Assembly: GCA_033816765.1 (NCBI GenBank)
Contig: CM066288.1
Span: 2,542,001-2,606,000 of the forward strand
DNA: 64,000 nt
Reading direction: 5' to 3'
From: Nothopassalora personata
Lineage: Eukaryota > Ascomycota > Dothideomycetes > Mycosphaerellales > Mycosphaerellaceae
Shown here: positions 20,098-30,591 of the stretch, in pieces
Numbering within the stretch: the stretch's first letter is position 1
Layout: the number at the start of each line of letters is the position of its first letter
Translations under genes and position numbers: made by a program
Notes under the pieces: model-generated
The model's database searches: none
Told to the model about the DNA's origin: nothing
The model's input: only the letters and a program-made list of their open reading frames with translations

Positions 20098-20173
20098 AGT
20101 TAGGTGGTTTAATGGTAGAGCATCGTTCCGTCATTTGGAAAGGAGGTTGTAGGTTCGATTCCTACCTTAGCTA
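20098..20173 (+). tRNA. tRNA-like sequence 2 inside E2, CAT in anticodon position
   Basis: 76 nt. The acceptor stem is AGTTAGG with CTTAGCT (two G-U pairs). The A box is TGGTTTAATGG and the B box GGTTCGATTCC is a perfect consensus. The T arm GTAGG-TTCGATT-CCTAC is perfect and the variable loop is AGGTT. The anticodon loop reads GTCATTT, with T33 and CAT at 34-36. The supporting stem is long (21-nt arm) with one mismatch. It is followed by a GGCC-based hairpin (20179-20217) and T6 (20219-20224). The upstream sequence TTATTAATTAG is shared with copy 1. Confidence 0.5.
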
Positions 20174-20254
20174 TTCCCGGCCGACTAGTCGCTAATCGGT
20201 GACTTAGTAGGCTGGCCGTTTTTTGGTTTTATAGTATTCCTGGATTTTTAGCTA

Positions 20255-23200
20255 ACAGTTATGTAGATTTTCTTTTAGTTCCTAGGTATTTTCTAATTCG
20301 TCGTATCCTTTCCATTTAACGAGGTATCGCTAACCTCTCTTATCTAGGGTCTTTTCGACTTCGAATTCGTTTCTTAATTCTAACTCGAAATAGAAGCTCT
20401 CCTAGCAAGGTGTTTCGGCGTCCGCGGGTTCTAGCTTAGAGATATGGAAGACTAGGTGGATTTTTGCGTCTAGTAGTAGTCGTAGGCGGTAGTTAACTAG
20501 TCCTATAACTTTGTCGATAAAAAATGGTCCGACCTTAACGTAATCTAGTTTCTTAGTCTATCTTCTTATTCTTAAGTTTTTTATAAGGAGATAGACCTTA
20601 TCCCCCTCTTTTAGTAGAGGTGCCATTTTTCTCGTGTCCTACCGTTATTAAGACAGTTTATGTTATATATCTTCGATTTCCTTACGTGTTTCTTTATACA
20701 CTTCCTTAAGAGTATCCGTCGTTACGATTGCTCTTTCGGCTTGTAGGTGAGATCTAGGTGTTCTAAATAGGTTAGGATCTTTACTAAAGTTCGTAAAAAA
20801 TAGTGTCGTTAAAGTTGTCTCTAATTTGTAGTTATTTAGTGCAATCTACGCTATTGGCAGTAATAAGACCTAGTTGTCTTATGCATAATTAATGTAGTGT
20901 CGTAGGTATTGTTCTAGCGTTTAATTTATCCTTTCGGTTTGTCCGTCTATTTCCGGATAATATACTATTAATAGCTTATGTTTGATTCCGATCGTTTCTA
21001 TAAGCGTCTTCTAGTAATTTGATGTGAATAGCTTGTCTCTATCCGTTATAAACGCTTAGGGGAATCCGTAGTATCGGATAAGTCTATCTAGTACGAGGTA
21101 TCCGAGCTACTCCGTATTATATGTCTCTAATGTAGGAATAAAGTGTGCGTATTTCGTAAGTCTATTAACTATAACTAATATCATGTCGTATAGTTATTTC
21201 GTAACTTAGTCTCTTAACGGTAGGAGTTTCGTAATAAAGTCTATTGTAACTTCGTCCTATAGTTTCGTTAGTAGTGTCCTAAACTATAGGTGACCGTATT
21301 TTGCATGTCTCGTAGCCTTGTTTCGTTAGCAGTGTACGTATCGTTTAATGTAGCGTAATACCTTAAGTCTTATCTATAGGAATGAGAAACTGCGTTATAT
21401 TAGGTCCATTGTCTTCGAAGTTCTAGGGTGCCTATAAGTTAGTCCGTCGTAATGTTATCGTATACATTCTTCTTCTCGATTCTTTAGTACCTAGTATTTT
21501 CCTTACGATATAGGGAATTGTTCGTCCCTGTCGCCTAATATCCGTACGATGTTGTTAAACTCTCTTATGTTAGTACTAAGACTTCCGTCGGGGTTCGTCT
21601 TTAGTACCTTATGTTACACTGGTTCTTTTCCTTCTATGTAGTCGCTTCTTCGGCTTAGCGCGTCGGCGCGGCCATTCTCTCGTCCTAGAGTATATTTAAT
21701 TTCGAACTTATACTATCCTAGTAGCTCCGACTAGCGGGCTTGCCTTCGGGTAAGTTCTTTCGTCGTCGTAAAGTACGTAAGATTCTTATAGTTAGAAAGA
21801 ATCGTTAACTTCGGTAGGCCCTCGACATATACTCTCTAATGTTACATAGTAGTAACAATGGCTAGAAGCTCTTTATTATAGATGTCGAAGTTCTGTTCCG
21901 CTATAGTCATTTTCCGGGAGTAATAGACTACTAGGTGTCTCTACCTATCGTATGTCTATGTTAGACATACGCCTATTGCTATATTAGACGCATCGGTCTC
22001 GATGTGGACTTCCTTACTACTATCGAATAATCGAAGCGTAGGGGCTAAAGCGCATTATTCCTTAAGTTTCTTAAACGCTTCAATCTGTTCTTTTCCCTAT
22101 TTCTAAGTAACGTCTTTTCTCGTAAGTATCGTTATTAGTACTGCTGTTTTTACGTAGTCCTTAATGAATTTCCGGTTGTAGTTCGCTAGTCTAAGGAATG
22201 ATTGTACGTCCTTAACTGTTTTTAGTCCTAGCTATTCTCTAATTAACTGTATCTTCGTAGGGTCGATTATTATCCCTATGGTGCTAATAATAAAGCCTAA
22301 GAATTTGACTTCCTTCTTATAGAATTCGCATTTCTCGGGTACTATCTTGAATCCTAAACGTGTAAGTCGTTCGAAGACGTCCTAGACTTGTCTTATATGT
22401 TCCTATAGGGATCCTTTTGTGTAGACTAGTATGTCGTCTATATAGGCAATAACGTATACGTCAAGTAGGTCTCTAAGTGTTTCGTTAATAAGGTCCTAGT
22501 AGGATACGGGTACGTTAGTTAATCCTATTAGCATAACTAAGAATTCGTAGAGTCCGTATCTTGTTCTAAAAGCGGTTTTCTATTCTTCTCCTTCTACTAT
22601 CCGTATAGCGTAGAAGGCATCTCGTAGGTCAATCTTCGTATACTAGTCCGATCCGGTTAATCTATCTTATGCTTCTTCGATGTTAGGTAGCGGGTATCGG
22701 TTCTTAATCGTAATCTCGTTTAACTTCCTATAGTCTTGTACGAGTCGTAACTTCCCGTTTGCTTTTAGAACAAACATATATAGAGTTCCTACACTTAAGG
22801 TGGATCTTCTTATCTATCCTTTAGCTAGCTTCTCCTTTAGCTATTCTCGTAGGGTCTATAGCTCTTTCTTAGACATTTAATATAGGGGTCCCTATAGAGG
22901 CTCTTTCCCTAGCTAAATGTTAATCTTATGATCCTATAGGCGGTACTTAGGTAAGGCGGTTTTACCTCTCTCCTCTTTAAAGAGTCGCGACTACTTACGA
23001 TACTCCTTAGGAATACTTAACTCTAAGATGTTAGTATTCTTCGATAGTACGTTACTTCTATCACTTCTAGTGACTTCGTAACCTAGCGGCCCCTCGCTAG
23101 TGTCTATCCCGGTCGAAGGTGGTTCTTCTATTCTTCTAGTCGGCGTAAGCTCGAATACGTTAAGCTATTTCCTTGCCTTATCTACTATCGTCCGCTATCG

Positions 23201-24540
23201 ATGCGTAGGCTAAATATCGATAACGTAGCCGCATTCCCTAAATGTAAGTACTCCTCTTCTCTAGTCGATTACTAGATTATGCTTTCTTAACTAAGGCATA
23301 CCTAATACTATGTTATAACTAGCTATATTAGTGACATCTAAGGTAATATTCTCGTAGTACTGTTAGATAGCTAGTAGTAATAGTATCTTCTCCTATTCTA
23401 CGCTAGGTAATAATAATCCGTTTACCGCGATTAACTCGTAACCCTATTTCTTCTTTAGGGTAGCTAACCCGTTTCTTCTTATAAAAGACTCGGAGATAAA
23501 ATTCCCCGCTACCCCTAAGTCGATTATAACACTAGTCTTGTGTCCGTTAACGATTACTTATGTCTAGAAAACTATGTTTAATGTCGATGCGTAAGCCTAA
23601 GTGTTGCATAACTCCCTTTAGTCGCTTATTCCTAGGGAGCTAATCCTTTTCCCGAAGAGTATGTGGTTCGCTATGCTTCGTGCCTAGAGGCTTCGGCTAG
23701 AACCTGTAGCCCGTTGCCCTATGTCTATACTTGTAGTCTATTGCATTCCTAGATCTTCTACGATTCTAAGTAGAGAGCCCGTACGTGCTATACTACTATT
23801 CGTAGTTCGTTTAAGACGAAAGTTCCTGCCGGTGTTAGATATCCGGTATCCGTTATTTAGCTTCCTATAGGTAGTCGTTCGATAACCGCTTTAGCTAAGT
23901 TCCTAGTATTGTTTATGGTTGGGTATCCCTATACTATGCCCCTTATTATGTCGAGTGTCTTATCGAATTTATTAGGGTTTAGGTATCGTTTCCCTAAGAA
24001 CTTTAGTAGGAATTCTTCGTACCTTCGTTAGAGGTAGATAATTAACTTATAGAGTTTCTTTAGCGTATCTACCGTAAATGTGTATACTTCGTTTTCGTCG
24101 TCGGTGTCGCTCTCTTCTTCTTCGGATAAGTCCTCGCTTAACTCCTCTAGTACGTAATCTTCTTCGATAGTATCTAGTTCGTTTGTTTATTGTTCTAGTG
24201 CTAGTGACTAGCGTCCGTCCTATTCTAGATCCTAGTTTTCTTTATTATTGTTATCGAAGCAAGATTTATCTATGTCTACTTCTTAGAGCTTATTTTGTCC
24301 GTATCGAGCTCCTAGGGTTCCTACTAGTTGTCGTAGCTAGTACCCTACGCCTAACTTAGCGTCGTAGTAGGTTTAACACGAGTCCTAGTAATAGAATCGC
24401 TAATAAAGGCTTCCGTAACCGTGTCGAGACTCTTTCTCAACTTCGTAGTTAACTCCTAGTGCTATTATGCTAAATAGTCTAATAGTCTTTAGCTATTAGT
24501 TATTCGGTAGTAGTGTATGTTGTCGAACATAATATCCTCC
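20255..24540 (-). pseudogene. pol: E2 pol relic: protease, RT, RNase H, integrase, chromodomain
   Basis: Read on the minus strand. The RT carries YIDDILVYTKG at about 22412-22444 and VKFLGFIIS near 22300. The RNase H carries IETDASNIAIG near 21980 and RADALSRRSD near 21650. The integrase core includes FITDRDKLFTS near 21030 and YYPEIDGQTER near 20950. The chromodomain FEVEKTLDKRG and YLVKWKGYDE lies near 20300-20370. Trp codons are TAG throughout. Not functional. Confidence 0.85.
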
Positions 24541-25560
24541 TCGTCCTTATAAGGGGTCTAGGAGAGGCGTCGCAACCCGGTTACTATCCTTCTCCTCTAC
24601 TCTCTAGGTATAGTTAAATTGTCGGGGTCTAACACTGCTCCCAGATTTGCCTACCTTTAGTTATATCGTATTAAACTACTCGCGGCGCACTATATTTTTA
24701 CCGCGGCAATCCCGCGCTATATAGCCTTCCTTACCACAGGTATAGTATATAAGTTTTCCTTTTCCTTTAAAGGGCTTTCCGTAGCCCCTACTCTTATCGA
24801 TCCTCCGTCCTCGTTAGGTAACGTCTAGTTCTATTAGCTATAGTCTATAGTAGGGCTGGCTTTATCGTAAGAATTCTCCCTTCGCAACGTATCCTCCTAA
24901 GGGTCTACGGTCCGGAGCGTATCCTGCTATTCCTCCTACTTTAGAGTCGTATTTCTTCTCCTAGTGTCGTTCCTAGAGCTAGTTATCGATGTTAATCGAC
25001 GCCTTTATTAGCTCTTCGAGGTTAGTGATCTATCCCCCGTGTCTTATTAACTCGTCCTTAACGGAGTCTTTAAGTCTACGTCGAAACATAGTTATTAACG
25101 CCGTCTAGTTCTATCTAGTAATTTGTCCGTATTCTTCGAATTTAGCGGTATACTCTAAAGTAGACGTCTTCTACTTTAGGTGTTGAATAATTCGTATAGC
25201 CTATTAGACTTCGTTCGAGGTTCTAAAGATTGATTTTATCTTATCTTTAAAGAGGGTGTAGCTCCTAAACATTCTAGTAGGGTCTAATCGTCCTATACCT
25301 TTAAGGTATTCCTTAAGGTAAGGTTTGATCTAGTTCTACGCACTTCCGCGAAGGTACGTAATAGCGAAGATAGTTCTTTTATTAGCATCGACTAGGTTAA
25401 ACATAAGATATATATCTATCTAATTAATCCAGTCGTCGAACTTAGCTCTATCTCTATAGAAGAGGTCTAGCTTAGTAGCCTTAACGTCGTTCCTCCTTAG
25501 AGTAGGCTCGTTATCGTCATTAGACTTATCGTCCTTCGTAGTAGTCTATTGTAGTAGCGC
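24541..25560 (-). pseudogene. gag: E2 gag relic with zinc knuckle
   Basis: The minus strand carries a gag-type frame with many RIP stops. A zinc knuckle lies near 24705-24760: C-x2-C-G-K-E-G-[H to Y]-x4-C, readable as TCGKEGYIARDCR. It precedes the protease/pol part and starts about 85 bp inside the right LTR. Confidence 0.75.
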
Positions 25561-25643
25561 ACGGCGGATGCTTCCTGCTTCGCTAGGGGCGGGTGTTCCC
25601 CTACTAGCTACTTAAGTAGCGCTTATCCTAAGGGCGTTTAAAG

Positions 25644-26003
25644 TGTTATGTCTCGTTCTAGGGCTAGTCTTAAAGGAGAGATAAGTTAAGTTACGTGGCG
25701 GTATTCTTTAGAGAGGCTAAAGTAAGCTAAGCGAAGATAGATAATTGGAGTAAGAGTTGTATTCTAATTAGTAAGATAGTAACATAAGTTAAACGTATCG
25801 AAACCATAAGGGTTCTTAACGTTCCTAAATATAAAGGAGATTCGTAGATCTCGGTAATCAGTCTAAATATTCTAGGCATAAGCAGTCTAATTAGTCTAAG
25901 CATAAGTAGTCTAATCGCTCCAAGTCTAAGCGCTTAGGTAGGATAAGTTACGTGTCCGTCTTGTCGTTATAATTCCAGGGTCTATAGGAATCATTCCGTA
26001 ACA
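25644..26003 (-). repeat. E2 right LTR (360 bp, 5' LTR in element orientation)
   Basis: Intact 360-bp LTR from TGTTATG to TAACA, followed by the target duplication CGCCG. It contains tandem AGTCTAA/CATAAGTAGTC repeats at about 25857-25925. Its length equals the two halves of the split left LTR (156 + 204 bp). Confidence 0.9.
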
Positions 26004-26008
26004 CGCCG

Positions 26009-27180
26009 TTAATCTCCTCACTAGGTAGCCCCCTTAGCTTAGTTAGTTACCCTTTAACTACTATACTAGGGTACGACTATATCCTAGAATACTAGAATAA
26101 AAGTATTAGAACTCTTAAAATAGAGCCTATTTTAGAAGTTTAGATACCTATACTACTCGATTTAGGTCTAGCTGAGCCTAAGAACGCGCTACCTCTACTA
26201 ACTATACTAGAAGATATACCCTTAAACCCTAGAAATAAGTCTACTATATCTATCGAAGAGTTCTAATAACTCCTTAAGGCGAGCTAGGAGATAGGCTACG
26301 AATCCGATACTAAGCTAATTAGTAGCCTAAGAAAGAAGTATAGGGTAAAGAAGACCCCTATAAAAGAGGTATTAGAGGAGAAGCAAAAAGCTTAGAATAA
26401 GGCGTATAAGGACTCTAAGTAGAAGAGCTAACTCCGAAACTACGTCTATAGGTTACTTAGGGCCCTCGCTAAAGGACGAAGACCTCGCCTCCCTAAATTT
26501 AACCTTAGAGAGAAAAATAAAAGTTTTAAGCCTATCCTTAGACTTATTAAGCAATTCTTAGGTATCCGCGGCGACCTTAGTAACGATTCTAAGGTAGAAA
26601 TTAATAAGTAGTCCCTAGATTAGTATAAGAGTACTACTCTAGGAAATAAGGACTATATACCTACCTACGATATTAATAACCTTACTAAGCTGCTTTAGGG
26701 TATTTAATAGAGTATAATTAAGTCTATTCTAAAGAAGGGAATAGCCTCTAAAAAGAGAGAGGCACCCTAAGACGAAGAGACTAATAAAGAGGAAACCCTA
26801 AAGAAGAAAATAAAGGGTACTATTGCTAGTTAGGAGGGAGTTATTAAGGACCTTATCTATAAAGTTAAGGGTAATATAAACAAGGTTATAAAGAATATAG
26901 AGGTCCTTTCAAAGCGCTAAGATTACTCTACTTAGTTCCTATATAGAGTAAGGGGGTATATAAAGCGCTAGGATAATATATAGATAGCAGGTTTTAAGGG
27001 TAATATAACCTAATTAAGTATAGTAATTACTTATCTTTAGGAAATAAGATTAGGTACCTAAATTATAGGGATTAAGGGCTTCTTATTAAAAGAAGACTTA
27101 TATAAGCACCTTAAGGGTGCTACTACTTGTAATAAACATAGTTTTTTATACCCTGATTTCTAGACTTAATACCCTAGTTC
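26009..27180 (+). pseudogene. RIP-killed unrecognised reading frame
   Basis: From about 26260 to 27150 a plus-strand frame remains open except for TAG/TAA at likely Trp/Gln sites. It reads as a Lys/Glu-rich protein of roughly 300 residues with segments such as RALAKGRRPRLPKF and KPILRLIKQFLGIRGDL. I do not recognise it. It is the host sequence that E2 entered, probably another repeat since it is RIP-mutated too. Mutation stops shortly before the gene ending at 27258. Confidence 0.45.
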
Positions 27181-27257
27181 CAAACTTCCATCTCTACTAG
27201 TTTTACAGTCAGACTCTCGATCTAGCTACTTTACATCCATCATCTCTAAGCTCATAC

Positions 27258-29177
27258 CTACTCTTTCACTCTTTCACTCCAGGAAATCAGAGGGGTTCGC
27301 ATCCCATATCGACTCCCAGACCACGAACGCCTCCGACCCGCGATACTCTCCTTCCTTTCCTCCTCAAATCCCTCCGGCGAGAGGATCCAGTAGCCAACCT
27401 GCATGTCTTGGCCACTGAACTTCAAGAGGACTCGCGCGTTCAACTTCCAATGCTTCTCCTCCTCGACGTCGATGATCTCGAATCCGCCCTTCTCCAATTT
27501 CTTCCTGGGCAGCGGCACCTCGACCGTCGCCCACGCGTGTACACCAGCGCGAAACTCGTCCGTCTCCTCTCCCTTCCTGATGATTTTGGATCTTTCGTGA
27601 TCCTCGAACTTTCTGCTCAGGTACACAAACTCTTCCGTGATGCAGGGCTCGTCTACAGGCACGTAGTATTCCATCTGAAACTTCTGCTCGATGATTTGGC
27701 CGGGAACGAGATTCGTCCCCTGTGGCACGATGTTGACGATACGGTCGTCCACGACGTCTTCCTCGGCGTCATAGGGGCTAGCTCTGACCCAGCTCTTCGT
27801 GACCACCTTCCTGCTACTCCCGTCCTCGTCATCCCAGTCCTCCTCCGACTCGTAGGCATCGGGGTGCAGCTTCTCCGCGAATGGCTCGCGACGCAGCACA
27901 GCATATCCGTATGCTGATGGGAGACTCGGAACGGTGATGTTGTCGTAGCGGATCAAAGCGCCCATCGCGACAGGAAAACTCTGGTCATTGTCGCTGTCGT
28001 TGGGACGTACGACCGTGATGCCCTGCTGCTGGTCGTAGCGCCGCCGGACCTTGTCCATGAGGTAGCCGCTTTTGGCGAATCCCCCAGTGACCATGATGAT
28101 ATCGGGTTTGTTGTTGGCAACGTGTCTGTCGATTCTCCTGATGATCTTGTGAATGACTTGGTCAAGCGCGTCGTGAATCTCCTCCTTCGTCAGCTCAAAC
28201 GACCTGTAGGTCCCGCCAATGCCGCGAATGGTGCCAATGCCGACATCATCGTCTTTGCAAAACTCCCTCTTCACCTTTTCGATGGCCACCAGCGCTCGTC
28301 GTTCAAAGTCGCGCTCGGTGACTTTGAGCTCCTGCCCAGCTTGAACCACCCAGTCTCGACGCTTGCGTCGCTTGAGGGTCTTGTAGAGTATCCGGTCAAC
28401 CAAGAAAGGGCCACAAAGTTCACCACTTGACTCGTTGACAGATTCCAGACGACTATTGGGCCTGAGATCCTCCTTCAATCGGTAGAGGACGAAGTCTCCT
28501 GTGCCGGAGCCCAGATCAGCCACCAGGATCTTATCCCCTTTGCCCAACTGCCGGCCTTTGTCAACCAGGACCTGCGCCATCTTGTCCACGAGATATGCCA
28601 GAGCACATTGCGGCTCAGAGGCTAGGACGACAACACCAAGTCCAGCCCTCTTAGCGGCCTTCTGCATGCGGCGGCGGGCGTCTGGGGTCCACATTTGCGG
28701 CACTGTGATGCGGATCTTCATGTTCTGCAGCATCCTTTCAAGTTCTTGCTCCCCAAAGAGAATTTTCTCCTGGGTCAACCTGATAGCTTTCTTGCATGCT
28801 TCGACTATCGCCTTGAAGTGGGCAGTGATGAAGTCATCCAGAGTCTTGTGGTCAGGTAGTTCTTCCATCATGTTCTCGACCAGCTCGGTGGCTGTCCGAG
28901 GCTGCGTGCTTTGATAGAGAACCAATTTCGGGAGATAGATTATTTTGTCTGAGAGTTGTCTGTCCCTGTTGGCTAGACTTTCCAGTTCGTAACCTTCGAC
29001 GAATCTGTCACCAACCCAGGCCCCCATCATGCGGATTTCTTTGCCCCGATCAGCTATGGTGAGGCACGAAGGGGGTCCCATCTTCTTGCCATGCTGCGTG
29101 GTAACGTAGGCAGCGGTCCATTTCGATGTGGCCCAATCGATGGCCAACTCGAGTCCGTAGCCATCGTCCATCGTCAA
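27258..29177 (-). CDS. HSP70-superfamily ATPase (HSPA12-like)
   Basis: 639 residues, single exon. It has the actin/HSP70 ATPase fold: phosphate-1 LAIDWATSKWTAAYV near the N-terminus, phosphate-2 VADLGSGTGDFVLYRL near residue 225, and the adenosine motif IMVTGGFAKSGYLMDKV near 365. The C-terminal part has no classical HSP70 substrate-binding domain, as in the divergent HSPA12-type proteins that are expanded in filamentous fungi. DLGSGTGD replaces the canonical DLGGGTFD. Cytosolic location is expected (no targeting signal). The gene ends less than 100 bp from the RIP-mutated block yet is itself intact, so it marks the border. The family is confident, the substrate unknown. Confidence 0.85.
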   Translation of the reverse strand: MTMDDGYGLELAIDWATSKWTAAYVTTQHGKKMGPPSCLTIADRGKEIRMMGAWVGDRFVEGYELESLANRDRQLSDKIIYLPKLVLYQSTQPRTATELVENMMEELPDHKTLDDFITAHFKAIVEACKKAIRLTQEKILFGEQELERMLQNMKIRITVPQMWTPDARRRMQKAAKRAGLGVVVLASEPQCALAYLVDKMAQVLVDKGRQLGKGDKILVADLGSGTGDFVLYRLKEDLRPNSRLESVNESSGELCGPFLVDRILYKTLKRRKRRDWVVQAGQELKVTERDFERRALVAIEKVKREFCKDDDVGIGTIRGIGGTYRSFELTKEEIHDALDQVIHKIIRRIDRHVANNKPDIIMVTGGFAKSGYLMDKVRRRYDQQQGITVVRPNDSDNDQSFPVAMGALIRYDNITVPSLPSAYGYAVLRREPFAEKLHPDAYESEEDWDDEDGSSRKVVTKSWVRASPYDAEEDVVDDRIVNIVPQGTNLVPGQIIEQKFQMEYYVPVDEPCITEEFVYLSRKFEDHERSKIIRKGEETDEFRAGVHAWATVEVPLPRKKLEKGGFEIIDVEEEKHWKLNARVLLKFSGQDMQVGYWILSPEGFEEERKESIAGRRRSWSGSRYGMRTPLISWSERVKE

Positions 29178-29552
29178 TGCGGAGAAGGTGTCGGAATTAA
29201 GCGCTCAGTATGTTGCGCTGGCTATCAGTGGCGGAAAATTGAGCGGTGGTTGAGTGGAAGGAAGAAGAGCTGTACATATTCCGAACAAAAGGGCAAGCGT
29301 GCACTGTAGGACGAAGGTGAAGGGCCAAGTGACGCCAACGTGTATCATTAGTAAAGACACGTGCTGGCGGACAGTGAGACTACAGAGCCTCTCCGTTTGC
29401 CGAAAGTGAGGTTATGTCGTCACATGCTCGCGCTCTAGGAGCATGAGCTGCTGCCTTAGAAGACCTTTGCGTCTGCTGAGTGTTGGATTCAGACCTCTGT
29501 ACTCACCATCACCGGAGACTACCTCTTCCCACTCCACTCACCACGCAATTCT
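29178..29552. promoter_or_regulatory. Divergent intergenic region
   Basis: 375 bp between two divergently oriented genes, so it must hold both promoters. No distinctive element was identified. Confidence 0.4.
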
Positions 29553-30571
29553 ATGGAAGGTAATGAGAAGGAGGTGGCACCTCCAAAGCCAAAGCCAAAG
29601 CCAAAGCCAAAAAGCCTGCCAGATCTGCTGGATACATTGAAAGCGATTGATCGGGTCGCCGGTAGACACCTCGATAAGAACTCCCAGAAGGTCTTCTTGC
29701 AGAAGTTGATCGAAAAGAAGCACGGCCGGAGTATGTCAGAGGAGGTGATGGCTGCGACAATGCGAAAATTCCAGACGAAGCTGGCACAATACGTCAAAAC
29801 CAATGCGGACTCTTACACAGTCAAAACCAGGCAATACGGCATAGCGGATTTCTGGAAGGACGGCAAGAATGTCTTGACCAACCGATTCCGGCAGGCAAAC
29901 GAGTGGGATGCATCTTCAGACGAAGAGACTGACAACGACGGTGATGATGTGCCAGAAGTGTCACCACGGTCAACCAAGCCCAGGAGTTCAGAGCCCTCGA
30001 AGAGCTCAACAGAGCGAAATGGAAAAGCCATCCCGGCTGCGACGGCTGAGTCTGAAAGCGGATCTCCCGTATCTGCCACTGGAAAGACCGTGCCGTGCCG
30101 GAGCAAGTGCAGAGGAAATCAGCTGCGTATGTCCAGACCCAAAGCATGACCGCGGAACGACGAGAATCGACACTCGAGGGTACAAACGGCGAGCGCGAGG
30201 GCAGTGGTACGCCCATCCGACTCTCTGGAAAGCGACTAGCGGAGGACGTCGAGCCTCCAGCGGAGAAGAGGCAGCGTACGTCTCCCAAAGCGCGCGAATC
30301 CAATCCATCAATCGGTCCAGTCGTTCATGATGCCAGTATTACCGTGCTGGCATCCAAGGACATCCACGACCCTTCATCTGAGACAGCGAGTGCCGAAGAT
30401 GGCCGAGAATGGGCGCTTCGAGCGGGACTTCGCGAACTGCCAGCTATACTGCCGACCAAAAGGCCCACCATTCCCCAGGATATCATTACCGATGGAGATG
30501 AAGCCCGGTTGGCGCCGAAGATGGAACAACTTTTTTACATTCAGTTCTGTACACTATCTATGTACAAGTAA
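29553..30571 (+). CDS. Unrecognised basic protein, reading frame broken near 30060-30150
   Basis: The first frame (29553-30149, 198 codons) starts MEGNEKEVAPP and has a KP repeat encoded by a CCAAAG hexamer repeat at 29583-29606. A helical, Lys-rich segment follows (residues 22-90), then an acidic Ser-rich region. A second frame (open from 30056, ending 30571) continues with similar composition, including a possible nuclear-localisation stretch PPAEKRQRTSPK. The likely gene joins both. I found only a weak intron candidate (GTGCCA donor at 29949, acceptor at 30058), and a tandem CGTGC at the junction makes a small indel possible. Function unknown. Confidence 0.5.
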
Positions 30572-30591
30572 AGTCTTTCGAGTCCCACCCT

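Larger units (their letters stand above)
9945..26003 (-). mobile_element. E2: RIP-destroyed Ty3 chromovirus, split by E1
   Basis: It begins TGTTATG, ends TAACA, and is flanked by CGCCG at 9940-9944 and 26004-26008. Without the E1 insertion it measures about 7.16 kb. Gag and pol read on the minus strand from the right LTR toward the left. At the left end, on the minus strand, a purine tract (AAGGGGATAG) abuts the LTR, confirming orientation. The frame is wrecked by TAG/TAA at former Trp/Gln codons. A plus-strand frame and two tRNA-like sequences lie between the end of pol and the left LTR. Confidence 0.85.

Noticed and set aside
8450..27180. AT-rich block as mitochondrial DNA or a centromere
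   Set aside because: LTRs, target-site duplications and RIP-converted gag-pol relics explain the composition; no mitochondrial genes.
28122..28914. Plus-strand frames opposite the HSP70-like gene
   Set aside because: Antisense shadows of a confident coding sequence.
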